Source of the DNA: Dechloromonas denitrificans
GTDB lineage: Bacteria > Pseudomonadota > Gammaproteobacteria > Burkholderiales > Rhodocyclaceae
DNA length: 64,000 nt
Direction of reading: 5' to 3'
NCBI RefSeq assembly: GCF_001551835.1
Contig: NZ_LODL01000005.1
Location: 99,244-163,243, forward strand
The notes beneath the pieces were generated by a model, which saw nothing but the letters and a program-made list of their open reading frames with translations, did not search any database and had not been told where the DNA came from. Both the position numbers and the translations under genes were made by a program. Shown here piece after piece: positions 44,963 through 53,535 of the stretch; positions within the stretch are counted from its first letter, which is position 1, and each line of letters begins with the position of its first letter.

Positions 44963-45778
44963 CTAGCGGGCAAGGAGCTGCCGGATCCATTCGCGCTGGG
45001 CCTCGCGGCGGCGCTTCTCGGTCAGGCGTTCGATGATTTTTTCCCGCACTTCGGCAAACGGCAGCAGGCCGCTCGGCAGTATTTCGTCACAGCGCAGGAT
45101 GTGCAGGCCGATCGGCGATTCGAGTACGGCACTGACTTCGCCGGCGTCCAGCGCAAAGGCGGCCGGTTCCAGTTCCTTGTAGAGCTGGCCGCGCTTGACG
45201 ACGCCGAGCAGGCCCTTTTCCATCGCGGTCGGGCATTGCGAATGGCGCAGCGCGGCCTCGGCGAATTTATGGGTGTTTTCGACGGTCGACCGCAGGGCTT
45301 CGAGTTGCTTGAGGACCTTGACCTTCTGTTGCGGATTGTCGAAGGTGATCAGGATATGGCTCAGGCGCCGGGCCTCGGGGCGGTCGAAGGCTTCCGGGTG
45401 GAGCCGGTAGTAGATTTCGGCATCGACCGCGCTGACCGTGGCGGCGCCGGCGGCGACTTTTTCGAGCACCGCCTCGACCCGCAGGTCGCGCTCGACGGCG
45501 TCGCCCAGAGTGGCCGCGTTGAGGCCGTTACGCTCGAGATCCTGCAGGTAGTCGTCCTCGCTGGCGTAGCGCTGGCGAACCTCGCCCAGGCGGGTGGCCA
45601 GCGTCGCCTCGGGGACGATGACATTGGCCGCCTGCGGACTGGCCAGGATGCGCTGCTCGATGCCGTTCTGCTTGGCGGCAACCTCGCCCAGCCGGTTGCG
45701 CTCGGGTTCGGAGAGCGTTTCCGGAGCTTTCTTGAAGAGCTCCCAGGAAAGTTTCAGTTCAAGGTAGCCGTGCTGCAT
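44963..45778 (-). CDS. nifM: NifM, peptidyl-prolyl isomerase for nitrogenase iron protein
   Basis: 271 residues with an N-terminal helical region and a parvulin domain (RRLSHILITFDNPQQKVKVLKQLEAL, and GLLGVVKRGQLYKELEPAAFAL, GLHILRCDEILP). NifM is a parvulin-type isomerase needed for folding of active NifH in Azotobacter and Klebsiella. It is the last gene of the nifV-nifP-orf-nifW-nifZ-nifM operon and lies three bases after nifZ. Together with the nifW-nifZ-nifM order this is a sound assignment. Confidence 0.93.
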   Translation of the reverse strand: MQHGYLELKLSWELFKKAPETLSEPERNRLGEVAAKQNGIEQRILASPQAANVIVPEATLATRLGEVRQRYASEDDYLQDLERNGLNAATLGDAVERDLRVEAVLEKVAAGAATVSAVDAEIYYRLHPEAFDRPEARRLSHILITFDNPQQKVKVLKQLEALRSTVENTHKFAEAALRHSQCPTAMEKGLLGVVKRGQLYKELEPAAFALDAGEVSAVLESPIGLHILRCDEILPSGLLPFAEVREKIIERLTEKRRREAQREWIRQLLAR

Positions 45779-45781
45779 CGT

Positions 45782-46240
45782 TCAGTCCTTTGTTTCGGTG
45801 GCTTCCAGGGCGTCTTCCGGGATTTGCAGGACGCGGCCCGGCAGGCTGTCGAAGTGGATGTGGTAGGCGACGCCGCCCGGCGCATCGCGAATCACCTTGA
45901 TGACCTCGCCGATGGCGCCAAGGGCGACCAGCACCTCGCCGCCGACGGCGAGGCCCTTGGCCGAGCGCACCTTCTCGCGGAACTCGAAGCGCGACGGGGT
46001 CCACGGATCGTCGGCGCCGATCAGTTCCTCTTCCCGGCAACCGACGATCTTGCCTTCGTCGAGAAAATTCACCGAGTAGATGATCTGGTCCTGCAAAAAG
46101 GTCCCGACATCGACGACGTAGCCGATGCTGCCGCGGCGGACCAGGGGTTCGCCGGGGTCGAGGCCGGGGTAGGTGCCGTCGTTGCGGACGTTGCGGGTGA
46201 GGCGCACCGGCTCACCGTAGTCCCAGCGGGCGTCCATCAT
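45782..46240 (-). CDS. nifZ: NifZ
   Basis: 152 residues with a NifZ N-terminus (WDYGEPVRLTRNVRNDGTYPG) and the repeated SH3-like half (VRRGSIGYVVDVGTFLQDQIIYSVNFL, and a later GGEVLVALGAIGEVIKV copy). NifZ acts in maturation of the P-cluster in NifDK. The start overlaps the nifW stop: ATGATG contains the TGA, so either of two ATGs (46240 or 46237) can be used. The C-terminal ~70 residues resemble a second copy of the NifZ SH3-like domain. Confidence 0.92.
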   Translation of the reverse strand: MMDARWDYGEPVRLTRNVRNDGTYPGLDPGEPLVRRGSIGYVVDVGTFLQDQIIYSVNFLDEGKIVGCREEELIGADDPWTPSRFEFREKVRSAKGLAVGGEVLVALGAIGEVIKVIRDAPGGVAYHIHFDSLPGRVLQIPEDALEATETKD

Positions 46241-46578
46241 TGCCGGAACACCTTGTCGAGCGAGACGAAGGAGCTCATCCCGCCATCCGGCTTGGCGACG
46301 TGCTGGAAGACGGCGAAGACCTTTTCGGTCAGCGAGTCGGAAGTCACGAAATCCTTGTAGGCGCGTTCCAGCCACAGGCGGTAGATGCCGCGCTGCAGCT
46401 CCTCTTCCGGCGGCAGGTTGGGCGCCTGCTTGGCCAGGTAGTCGTGGAAGCGCTGCAGGATGTGCAGGCGGTTCACATGCACGATGCTGGCTTCGTAGGG
46501 AACCTCGAAGTAATCGAGAAAGTCTTCGGCGGAAACCAGGTCTTCCATGGCTTCGGCAAGGGTCAGGGTATCTTCCAT
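46237..46578 (-). CDS. nifW: NifW nitrogenase-stabilising protein
   Basis: 113 residues with the NifW pattern: LVSAEDFLDYFEVPYEASIVHVNRLHILQRFHDYL, then LERAYKDFVTSDSLTEKVFAVFQ. NifW binds the MoFe protein and protects it or aids its maturation, notably in oxygen. It sits between an unnamed helical protein and nifZ in the usual order. A short gap of ten bases separates it from the upstream ORF and has a GGA-type site (GAGGAAATCATC). Confidence 0.93.
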   Translation of the reverse strand: MEDTLTLAEAMEDLVSAEDFLDYFEVPYEASIVHVNRLHILQRFHDYLAKQAPNLPPEEELQRGIYRLWLERAYKDFVTSDSLTEKVFAVFQHVAKPDGGMSSFVSLDKVFRQ

Positions 46579-46588
46579 GATGATTTCC

Positions 46589-47131
46589 TCAGGCGGCTAC
46601 AAGTTGAAGTTCGGGATGGGGGGCAGTGTCGTCGCAGCTGCCCTGGAATTCGTCGACCACTTCGAGCAGCTTGCCGGCGCCGAGTTGGTCGCGGCTGTCG
46701 AGGCCGGCCAGCTTGATCAGGCGGGCGCGCGAGGCGGCGATTTTGCCAAGGCGGAGCAGCACGACGCTGGCGGCCTTCAGGGCCAGCAGGTAAAAGCGAA
46801 GCAGGCCGAAGGAGTTGGCGGCGGCCGAGCCGAGCCGGGTTTCGTCAAGCAGGTTCCAGTCGGTCGGCAGGCCAAGGTGGCGGCCGGACAGTTGCATGGC
46901 GCGCTCGGCGACGATCAGCGCGTCTTCGAGGCGATGCTGGTAGAAGTAGTAACGATAGAGGCCGACCAGCACCGTCAGGTTCTCCGGGGCGAGCAGGTGG
47001 GCGCGCAGCAGGGCCATTTCGGCCGTCGCCTCGCCGTACTCGCTGGCTGCCTGGGCGATCAGGCGCTCGGCCTCGGCCGGTAGCGGCTCCTCGAAATAGA
47101 GTTTGCAGTCGGAGAAATCGAGCAGGTCCAT
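46589..47131 (-). CDS. TPR-like protein in the nifV-nifM operon (unnamed)
   Basis: 180 residues, mostly helical. Pairs of helices with TPR spacing are seen in LIAQAASEYGEATAEMALLRAHLLAPEN and VLVGLYRYYFYQHRLEDALIVAERAMQLSG, and a second half rich in Leu/Ala helices. I know proteins of this build between cysE1 and nifW in diazotroph clusters but cannot name a function; one idea is a scaffold for NifW, NifZ or NifM during MoFe maturation. The ATG at 47131 is chosen because it follows the nifP stop; the upstream frame overlaps that gene. Confidence 0.7.
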   Translation of the reverse strand: MDLLDFSDCKLYFEEPLPAEAERLIAQAASEYGEATAEMALLRAHLLAPENLTVLVGLYRYYFYQHRLEDALIVAERAMQLSGRHLGLPTDWNLLDETRLGSAAANSFGLLRFYLLALKAASVVLLRLGKIAASRARLIKLAGLDSRDQLGAGKLLEVVDEFQGSCDDTAPHPELQLVAA

Positions 47132-47150
47132 GGCGTATTGGTATCCGTTC

Positions 47151-47927
47151 TCAGTGCATGGACTCGTGCTCGCAGCACAAGTCACCGGCCGAACAGGTTT
47201 GACATTGGCCGCTGTGATCGGCCGGCGGCGGTTGGTGGCGGACTTCGGCCAATTCCTTTTCGAGGATTTCGATGCGTTCGATCAGGCAGGCGATCGACTT
47301 GGCAACCGGGTCGGGCAGCAGATTGTGGTCGAGGCTGATGCCGTTTTCCGGGCGGGCGCTGCCGGCCCGGGTATCGACGATGCGGCCGGGGACGCCGACC
47401 ACGGTGCGGTCGGCCGGTACATCCTTGACCACCACCGAGTTGGCGCCGACACGGACGCGTTCACCGATGCAGATCGGGCCGAGGATCTTGGCGCCGGCCC
47501 CGACGACGACGCCGTCGGCCAGCGTCGGGTGGCGCTTGCCCTTGTTCCATGAGGTGCCGCCGAGGGTGACGCCGTGGTAAAGCGTGACATCGTTACCGAC
47601 TTCGGCGGTTTCGCCGATCACGACGCAGGCGCCATGGTCGATAAAGAAGCGGCGGCCGATGGTGGCGCCGGGGTGGATGTCGACATTGGTCAGCGTCCGG
47701 CCGAGAAAGGACAGGAAGCGGGCCGGAAAGCGCCAGCCGGTCTGCCACAGTCGGTGCGACAGGCGATGGGTGAGCACGGCATGGACGCCGGGGTAGGTGG
47801 TCAGCACCTCCAGTGTCGAGCGGGCCGCCGGGTCGCGCTGGAAAACGCAGGCCAGGTCTTCCTTGAGGATTGCCCAGAGGCCCGGCGTGGCGGTGAGGCT
47901 TGCTGTCATGGTGATCGCTTCAGACAT
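47151..47927 (-). CDS. nifP: Serine O-acetyltransferase, nif-associated (NifP/CysE)
   Basis: 258 residues. The left-handed beta-helix of CysE is clear: [66 protein letters not shown] and [25 protein letters not shown]. It makes O-acetylserine for cysteine, supplying sulfur for nitrogenase clusters. The C-terminal tail holds a cluster of cysteines ([14 protein letters not shown]) that is absent from housekeeping CysE and may bind metal. The ATG at 47927 has GGAG upstream and overlaps the nifV stop by eight bases. Confidence 0.9.
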   Translation of the reverse strand: MSEAITMTASLTATPGLWAILKEDLACVFQRDPAARSTLEVLTTYPGVHAVLTHRLSHRLWQTGWRFPARFLSFLGRTLTNVDIHPGATIGRRFFIDHGACVVIGETAEVGNDVTLYHGVTLGGTSWNKGKRHPTLADGVVVGAGAKILGPICIGERVRVGANSVVVKDVPADRTVVGVPGRIVDTRAGSARPENGISLDHNLLPDPVAKSIACLIERIEILEKELAEVRHQPPPADHSGQCQTCSAGDLCCEHESMH

Positions 47928-49056
47928 GGAGTTGGCTCCGGACGGAGGCCAGCAGCGCCCGAAGATCGGGCGTTTCCGGCGGGTGTTTGTGTTCGGCGAC
48001 GAAATTGCGGACGCGCGGCAGCAGGGCATGGGCTTCGCTGTCATCGACGGTCAGGCCGAGGCCGGCATAGACGACTTGCACGGCGCGCGAGCCGGAATGC
48101 TTGCCGAGGACGATGCGGTGCGACTGGCCGACTTCCTGCGGGTCGAAACCCTGGTAGTTGTCCGGGTGCTTCAACAGGCCATCGACGTGGATGCCGGCCT
48201 CGTGCGTGAAGGCGCCGGCGCCGACGACGCTTTTCTGCCACGGTACGGCCCGCCCGGAAGCGGTGGCGACCTGGCTGGAGAGCGCCGGGAAACCGCGCAG
48301 ATTGACCCCGGTTTCGATACCGTGCAGCTTCTTCAGGCCGAGCACGACTTCTTCGAGCGGCGCGTTGCCGGCCCGTTCGCCGAGGCCGTTGACCGTCGTA
48401 TTGACATGCGTCGCGCCGGCCTTGCAGGCGGCCAGGGTGTTGGCGGTGGCCAGGCCGAGATCGTCGTGGGCGTGCATCTCGATTTCCAGGCCGCTGTTGC
48501 GGCGCAGCGTGCTGATCCGCTCGAAGGTGCCGAAGGGTTCGAGAATGCCCAGCGTGTCGGCGAAGCGCAGGCGGCGGGCGCCGGCCCGTTCGGCGGTTTC
48601 GGCCAGGGCGCAGAGGAAGTTCAGGTCGGCGCGCGATGCATCCTCGCAGCCGAGGCCGACTTCGAGGCCGAGGCTGAGCGCGGCGCCGATGAATTTGGGC
48701 AGTTCGCGCAGCAGCCAGGCGCGGTCCTGCTTCAGTTTGTAGGCCAGGTGCTGGTCGGAGGCCGGCACCGAAATGTCGATCAGGTGGGCGCCGAGGTCGG
48801 CGCAGGCGGCGATGTCGGCCAGGTGCATGCGGCTCCACACCATCAGCCGGGGCGGCAACTTGAGGTCGGCGACCGCACGGACCGAAGCGCGTTCCTCGTC
48901 GCCCATCGCCGGGATGCCGACTTCCAGCTCGGGAACGCCGATGGCGGCGAGCTGGCGGGCGATTTCCAGTTTTTCATCGAGCGAGAACGCCACGCCGGCC
49001 GACTGTTCGCCGTCGCGCAGGGTGGTGTCGTTGATGGTGATGAAAGGCTGGGTCAT
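47920..49056 (-). CDS. nifV: Homocitrate synthase NifV
   Basis: 378 residues, a pyruvate-carboxyltransferase barrel: [13 protein letters not shown] near residue 12, then conserved [17 protein letters not shown] and [19 protein letters not shown]. NifV condenses acetyl-CoA and 2-oxoglutarate to homocitrate, the organic ligand of FeMo-co. It is preceded by a -24/-12 promoter and a NifA site, so it begins the second nif operon of the window. GGAG lies before the ATG. Confidence 0.96.
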   Translation of the reverse strand: MTQPFITINDTTLRDGEQSAGVAFSLDEKLEIARQLAAIGVPELEVGIPAMGDEERASVRAVADLKLPPRLMVWSRMHLADIAACADLGAHLIDISVPASDQHLAYKLKQDRAWLLRELPKFIGAALSLGLEVGLGCEDASRADLNFLCALAETAERAGARRLRFADTLGILEPFGTFERISTLRRNSGLEIEMHAHDDLGLATANTLAACKAGATHVNTTVNGLGERAGNAPLEEVVLGLKKLHGIETGVNLRGFPALSSQVATASGRAVPWQKSVVGAGAFTHEAGIHVDGLLKHPDNYQGFDPQEVGQSHRIVLGKHSGSRAVQVVYAGLGLTVDDSEAHALLPRVRNFVAEHKHPPETPDLRALLASVRSQLHV

Positions 49057-49080
49057 GGGAATCTCCTCGGCTCATTCGCA

Positions 49081-49096
49081 GCAAGGATGGTGCCAA
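49081..49096 (-). promoter_or_regulatory. Sigma-54 (-24/-12) promoter of the nifV operon
   Basis: Read leftward, TTGGCAC, five bases, TTGC (49096 to 49081): GG and GC ten bases apart, an almost perfect match to TGGCAC-N5-TTGC. The transcript would start near 49070, only 14 bases before the nifV ATG. Confidence 0.93.
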
Positions 49097-49155
49097 GCAT
49101 TAAGGTGTTGAAAAGTTGGTGTTTTTTATTGTCGACCGGCGGAATGTGGGCTCAA

Positions 49156-49171
49156 TGTCGAGAATGCGACA
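49156..49171. promoter_or_regulatory. NifA upstream activator site of the nifV operon
   Basis: TGT (49156-49158), ten bases, ACA (49169-49171), the NifA TGT-N10-ACA site, centred about 70 bases upstream of the -24 element on the reverse strand. Confidence 0.85.
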
Positions 49172-49352
49172 ATCATCCGACGGCGCTTGCCGGCCAACTT
49201 TCGGTGGTACTGTCGACGCGTCCGGCCCGTTTTTGGAGCCGTTCGCCGCGAGTGCCTTTTCGGGCTGCATGGTGCTTCTGCCGAAGCCTTGTGTCTTTCG
49301 ATCAGAACATTTCCTGATTCAACAATGCAGCGACTGATGGGAAAGAATCGAT

Positions 49353-50027
49353 ATGACAGGCCGCGACAACGAGCTCTGGCAACAATCCTGGCGTGACCGC
49401 AATACGGCGTTCCACCAAAAAACGGTCAATCCGCATCTGGTCAGGTTCTGGTCCAGCCTCGGTCTGCAGGCCTCCGACCGGGTTTTCGTGCCGCTCTGCG
49501 GCAAGAGCCTGGATCTGCTCTGGCTGGCCGGGCAGGGGCATAGCGTGATCGGGGTCGAGCTGAGCCCGCTCGCCGTCCGCGCCTTTTTTCGCGAAAACCG
49601 GCTGCAGGCCAGCCGGCGCCAGGTCGGCAAACTGACCCTCTGGGAGAACGGCCGGATCGGCATCCTGTGCGGTGACTTTTTCCAGTTGACCGCCGCCGAT
49701 CTGGGCGACATTGCCGCCGTTTTCGACCGCGCCTCGCTGACCGCATTGCCGGACGACATCCGCGCCGCCTATCTGGCCCATCTCGTCAGCATCGTGCCGG
49801 CGGCCTGCAAGGTGCTGCTGCTCACCACCGAAGAGCCGGAGGACTGGGAAACGGCCGGCCAGCCCTTTGCCGTGGCCGATGAAATCGCCGGCCTCTATGC
49901 CGCCAACTTCGACATTCAGCTCAGTCACGTCGAAAGTGTCTTCGAAGCCGATCCCGATCCGGCGATTGCCGAGTCGGTGCGCGTCGAGCAGAAGGTTTAT
50001 CTGCTGACGCCGAAAAGCCAAGCCTAG
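49353..50027 (+). CDS. tpm: Thiopurine S-methyltransferase family protein
   Basis: 224 residues. The N-terminus DNELWQQSWRDRNTAFHQKTVNPHLVRFW and the AdoMet-binding VFVPLCGKSLDLLWLAGQGHSVIGVELS are the signature of bacterial TPMT enzymes. These transfer a methyl group to thiol or to selenium and tellurium compounds in some bacteria. GGAAAGAA lies before the ATG. It runs opposite to the flanking nif operons, with 15 bases between its UAS-bearing upstream region and nifV's promoter zone; no nitrogenase role is known. Confidence 0.9.
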   Translation: MTGRDNELWQQSWRDRNTAFHQKTVNPHLVRFWSSLGLQASDRVFVPLCGKSLDLLWLAGQGHSVIGVELSPLAVRAFFRENRLQASRRQVGKLTLWENGRIGILCGDFFQLTAADLGDIAAVFDRASLTALPDDIRAAYLAHLVSIVPAACKVLLLTTEEPEDWETAGQPFAVADEIAGLYAANFDIQLSHVESVFEADPDPAIAESVRVEQKVYLLTPKSQA

Positions 50028-50114
50028 TCAGGACCGGCCGCCCGGGATTCGCCGATTTGCCAAGGGCAGGCAAGTTGGCTATGGTGGGGCAACGACGAAT
50101 CACTCAAGAAAAAC

Positions 50115-51383
50115 ATGGATCTTCAAGCTGTCTCCGCCCCCGAGCTGATTGCCGCCGGTATCTTTGCGCTGGCCGTGCTGCACACCTTCATGACCAAGTT
50201 CTTTGCCCACCTGGCGCATGCCCAGCCGCGCCATGCCGGGCTCTGGCACTTGCTGGCCGAAGTCGAGGTGGTCTTTGGTTTCTGGGCTTTCGTGCTGGTC
50301 ATCGTGATGATTTCGGTCGCCGGGAAGAGTGCTGCGGTCGACTATGTCGAAAGCCGGAATTTCACCGAGCCGATGTTCGTCTTTGTCGTGATGGTGATTG
50401 CCGCCAGCCGGCCGATTGTCAGCACGGTGATCAATATCGTGCGGCTGGTAGCCGCCGTGATGCCCATGCAGCGGGCGGTGGCCGGCTATTTTCTCTGTCT
50501 CTGCCTGGTGCCGCTGTTCGGTTCGCTGATTACCGAGCCGGCGGCGATGACGCTGGCTGCACTGATGCTGCGCGACCGCTATTTCCAGCATCAACTGTCG
50601 CATCGCCTGAAGTACGCGACGATCGGCGTTCTCTTCGTCAATGTCTCGATCGGTGGCACGCTGACCCATTTCGCCGCGCCGCCGGTGCTGATGGTGGCGG
50701 CCACCTGGCAGTGGGATACACCCTTCATGTTCGCCACCTTCGGCTGGAAAGCGGCGCTTGCCGTTTTGGTCAATGCCTCCGTGGTGACCTGGCTGTTCCG
50801 CAAGGAACTGGCCGGCAAGGGGCAGGAGACGGAGGCTGGCGATGCCGCGCCGGTGCCGCTCGGGGTGGCCGGCATCCATCTCGCCTTCCTGTTCGGCGTC
50901 GTGCTCTTCGCCCATCATCCAGTGATCTTCATGGGCCTCTTCCTGTTCTTCCTCGGCTATGTCGAGGCCTACGAACGCTATCAGGATCGCCTGATTTTGC
51001 GCGAGGGGCTGTTGGTCGCCTTCTTCCTGGCCGGGCTGGTGGTCATCGGCGGCCTGCAGCAATGGTGGTTGCAGAGTACGCTGACCGGCGTCGAGCCGAC
51101 GCTGCTCTATTTCCTCGCCACCGGCCTGACCGCGCTGACCGACAACGCGGCGCTGGCCTATCTGGCCTCGTTGGTCGAAGGCGTTTCCAACGAGTTCAAA
51201 TACGCCATCATTGCCGGCGCGGTGACCGGCGGCGGCCTGACGATCATCGCCAATGCGCCGAACCCGGCCGGCCTGGCGATCCTGAAGTCGAGCTTCGACG
51301 AAGGATCGATCAGCCCGCTCGGCCTCTTCCTCTATGCGCTGGGGCCGACCGGGGTGGCGATGCTGGCTTTCCTGATGCTGTAG
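50115..51383 (+). CDS. Putative Na+/H+ antiporter, DUF1504-type
   Basis: 422 residues with about eleven hydrophobic segments. The sequence SIGGTLTHFAAPPVLMVAATWQWD and the C-terminal TDNAALAYLASLVEGVSNEFKYAIIAGAVTGGGLTIIANAPNP are characteristic of a proteobacterial family annotated as putative Na+/H+ antiporters. Transport has not been shown for these to my knowledge. It follows tpm in the same direction after 87 bases and is convergent with the nif operon ending at 51540. Confidence 0.75.
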   Translation: MDLQAVSAPELIAAGIFALAVLHTFMTKFFAHLAHAQPRHAGLWHLLAEVEVVFGFWAFVLVIVMISVAGKSAAVDYVESRNFTEPMFVFVVMVIAASRPIVSTVINIVRLVAAVMPMQRAVAGYFLCLCLVPLFGSLITEPAAMTLAALMLRDRYFQHQLSHRLKYATIGVLFVNVSIGGTLTHFAAPPVLMVAATWQWDTPFMFATFGWKAALAVLVNASVVTWLFRKELAGKGQETEAGDAAPVPLGVAGIHLAFLFGVVLFAHHPVIFMGLFLFFLGYVEAYERYQDRLILREGLLVAFFLAGLVVIGGLQQWWLQSTLTGVEPTLLYFLATGLTALTDNAALAYLASLVEGVSNEFKYAIIAGAVTGGGLTIIANAPNPAGLAILKSSFDEGSISPLGLFLYALGPTGVAMLAFLML

Positions 51384-51432
51384 CCGGCGCATGTGCCAGC
51401 AGCAGCAAGGGCCCGCAATCGGCGCAATGCAG

Positions 51433-51539
51433 TTCAGTTAAGGCAATGATTTTTGAATTTGTCGTTCCCGCGAAGGCGGGAACCCAGTCAACGCGCGGCT
51501 TCTGGATTCCCGCCTTCGCGGGAATGACACTTAACTGAA
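51433..51539. repeat. Palindromic miniature element with 10-bp terminal inverted repeats
   Basis: TTCAGTTAAG (51433-51442) and CTTAACTGAA (51530-51539) are perfect inverted ends. Inside lie two hairpins, TTCCCGC...GCGGGAA (51464-51482) and TTCCCGC...GCGGGAA (51507-51525), that mirror each other, so the whole 107 bases can fold back on itself. It abuts the stop codon of the 322-residue gene and separates two converging genes, so it may also act as terminator. No transposase is encoded. It looks like a MITE or REP doublet. Confidence 0.75.
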
Positions 51540-52508
51540 TCAGAGGGCGTAGGGCTGGTGCAGCCAGTGGCGGACGACATCGACGTCGCGTTGCGGCAGG
51601 TAGGCGAAGCCGCCCAGCGAGTCCTCGACCACCGCCTGGGCGACCCAGTAGGGCACCGCCTTGCTGGTCAGCATGTGGAAATACCAGGCCATCGGGTAAC
51701 CGCTCTCGCGGTCGAAATGGCTGAGCGCTTCGTTCAGCTTGAGCCCGGTGGTGCCGCTGGCTGCAGCGAACTCGGGTGCCTCGCCGGCCAGCGTGGCGAT
51801 TGGCTGGGCGCGGAAAACCGGCTGGTGGTAGCGGTCGAGGTGCTCGCGGGTGGCGATCACCCAGTGGTTGAAATAGGCGCTGGTGTTGCTGGCGCTGCTT
51901 TTCGACCAGTCATCGATCATCCGGTGGATGGGGGCCGGTTCCGGCTTCTGGGCCAGCATGCGGCCGAGGAAGGCGCCGATGTGCTGGATGCGCCGGAAGG
52001 TGTAGAAAGGCAGGCCGACCGGGACCGGCTGGTCGGCCCCGCCGCGCGGATCGACCAGTTCTTCCAGCGTGCTTGGTTCGTTGGCGAACAGCTGATGTAC
52101 GCGCATTTCCTGCAGGTCTTCAATCTCCAGTTGCAGGAAGCCGTCGGTGCTGTCGCCGGCCGAGGCCACCAGATAGTGAGTCTGGCCGACCAGCCGGGTG
52201 GCGTAGAGTTTCTTGTCGATAAAGTCGTCGCAAAGCGCGGCGAAGTCGCCGTCGCGTTCATCGAGGGCATTTTCAACCCAGCTTTCGAGGTTGTCGGAAA
52301 CGCGCTCGCCCTGATGGTCGAGGATGCCGCCCAGGCGGTACCAGCCGCCGCGGCTCAGGGCATGGCGGAATTTCCATTCCGGCAAGGCGGCGCCGAGCGC
52401 CTTGACCAGGGCGACGGGGCCGCTGCTGACCGAGACCTTGGCACAGGTTTCGACAATGGCAGGGGCGAGCGACTTGCAGTATTCCGTCCAGGCCAGGGTT
52501 TGTTTCAT
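51540..52508 (-). CDS. Unnamed nif-cluster protein, 322 residues
   Basis: A soluble 322-residue protein, last gene of the nifH operon by position. It contains WTEYCKSLAPAIVETCAKVSVSSGPVALVKALG at the N-terminus, and later FYTFRRIQHIGAFLGRM, NTSAYFNHWVIATREHLDRYH and YPMAWYFHMLTSKAVPYWVAQAVVEDS, all suggestive of a defined helical fold with conserved His and Trp. I do not recognise a family or motif. GAGG stands before the ATG. Encoded beside the LRV and NifY-like proteins, it may take part in FeMo-co trafficking or nitrogenase protection; that is only context. Confidence 0.75.
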   Translation of the reverse strand: MKQTLAWTEYCKSLAPAIVETCAKVSVSSGPVALVKALGAALPEWKFRHALSRGGWYRLGGILDHQGERVSDNLESWVENALDERDGDFAALCDDFIDKKLYATRLVGQTHYLVASAGDSTDGFLQLEIEDLQEMRVHQLFANEPSTLEELVDPRGGADQPVPVGLPFYTFRRIQHIGAFLGRMLAQKPEPAPIHRMIDDWSKSSASNTSAYFNHWVIATREHLDRYHQPVFRAQPIATLAGEAPEFAAASGTTGLKLNEALSHFDRESGYPMAWYFHMLTSKAVPYWVAQAVVEDSLGGFAYLPQRDVDVVRHWLHQPYAL

Positions 52509-52523
52509 GAGGCTTCCTCGTTA

Positions 52524-53282
52524 TCAAAGCATGTTGGGTTCGGCCAGCCGGGCCTGGGCCGCTTCGCGGACCTCGACTTCCGGATCGTTGACCAGCGGCG
52601 GCAGAAATTCGAGCGGCGCGTTGCTGACCGCGGCCAGCCGCACCCACCACTCTTCGTCCTGCAACAGGGCGACGGCGAGGCCGGGCAGGGCGCGTTCGGC
52701 GACGATGGCGCGGACTTCCGGTTCCGGGTCGGCGGCCAGCATGTGCAGCGCGAAGGGCGGCAGGCGTGAGGCGACCACCTTGCGTACCTCGCGCTCCGGG
52801 TCTTTCGCCAGCTTGGAGAGCTGGCCGTGCGGCAGACGGCGGGCGACGGTGGCGCGGATCAGGTAATCCGGGTCGTTGATCAGCTGGACAAGCAGCGGCT
52901 CGGGCAGGCGGGCGGCGACCGAAAGCCGTACCTCGCGGTCCGGGTCGCGCACCATGCCGATCAGTTCGTCGACCGGCAGGCGGGTAGCGACGACGCGGCG
53001 CACCACCTCGTCGGCATCCGATTTCAGCGAAAAAATATGGTCGACCGCAGCATAGCGGGCGGCAATCGCCCGCCGCTCCCAGAAAATATCGTTCAGGTAG
53101 TTCTGGGCCAGTTCCGGATTGGTGCGCAGGAAACGATCGATCTGCCGGCCGCTGTGGGCGCGGATGCAGGCGTCGCCGGGCGTGCAGCGGTGGCTGTTCA
53201 GGTAGTCCGGGTAATAGCTGCAGCCGGAACACAGGCCGAGCCGGCCGAAACCGGCCTCGGCGGGGCGGCTCTCATTCTTCAT
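52524..53282 (-). CDS. LRV-type 4Fe-4S leucine-rich repeat variant protein
   Basis: 252 residues. The N-terminal Cys cluster GLCSGCSYYPDYLNSHRCTP with a further Cys (DACIRAHSG) gives the four cysteine ligands of the LRV [4Fe-4S] domain. From residue 85 to the end are eight-turn repeats with two alternating helices: VRRVVATRLPVDELIGMVRD, REVRLSVAARLPEPLLVQLIN and similar. This is the Azotobacter vinelandii LRV protein family, whose structure is known but whose role in nitrogen fixation is not. It overlaps the preceding gene by 11 bases. Confidence 0.88.
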   Translation of the reverse strand: MKNESRPAEAGFGRLGLCSGCSYYPDYLNSHRCTPGDACIRAHSGRQIDRFLRTNPELAQNYLNDIFWERRAIAARYAAVDHIFSLKSDADEVVRRVVATRLPVDELIGMVRDPDREVRLSVAARLPEPLLVQLINDPDYLIRATVARRLPHGQLSKLAKDPEREVRKVVASRLPPFALHMLAADPEPEVRAIVAERALPGLAVALLQDEEWWVRLAAVSNAPLEFLPPLVNDPEVEVREAAQARLAEPNML

Positions 53283-53535
53283 CGACCTTGGCGGCTACGA
53301 GAATGCCGGTTGCGGAGGCGGAGTCGTTGGTCAGTTCGAGACAATGGCCGGAGGCGCCGCTGATCAGGTAAAGATCGTAGCTGTCGAGGGTCAGGGCCGG
53401 GGCGTAGCGCGGCGAGATATCGTCTTCGCTACATTCGCTGAAGTGGAGGTCGGGAAAGCGCTGGCGCAGCGAGGCGGCACGGGCGTCGAGATGAGTTGCT
53501 TCACCGACCTGGACGAGTTGGCTGGGGGTGATCAT
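53272..53535 (-). CDS. Small nif-cluster protein (likely DUF6129 type)
   Basis: 87 residues, soluble, with LVQVGEATHLDARAASLRQRFPDLHFSECSEDDISPRYAPAL and a compact C-terminal half (YDLYLISGASGHCLELTNDSASATGILVA). It matches what I know as DUF6129, small proteins found next to nifY-like genes in diazotrophs; that naming is from memory and only moderately sure. The ATG overlaps the nifY-like stop by four bases (ATGA), so they are translated together. Confidence 0.75.
   Translation of the reverse strand: MITPSQLVQVGEATHLDARAASLRQRFPDLHFSECSEDDISPRYAPALTLDSYDLYLISGASGHCLELTNDSASATGILVAAKVDEE

Noticed and set aside
44611..44973. Reverse-strand frame over the tRNA-Pro region
   Set aside because: It overlaps a full tRNA and its terminator and cannot be a gene.
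50076..50090. Possible -24/-12 promoter before the antiporter-like gene
   Set aside because: GG-N10-GC is present but the rest of the consensus is poor and there is no nearby activator site.
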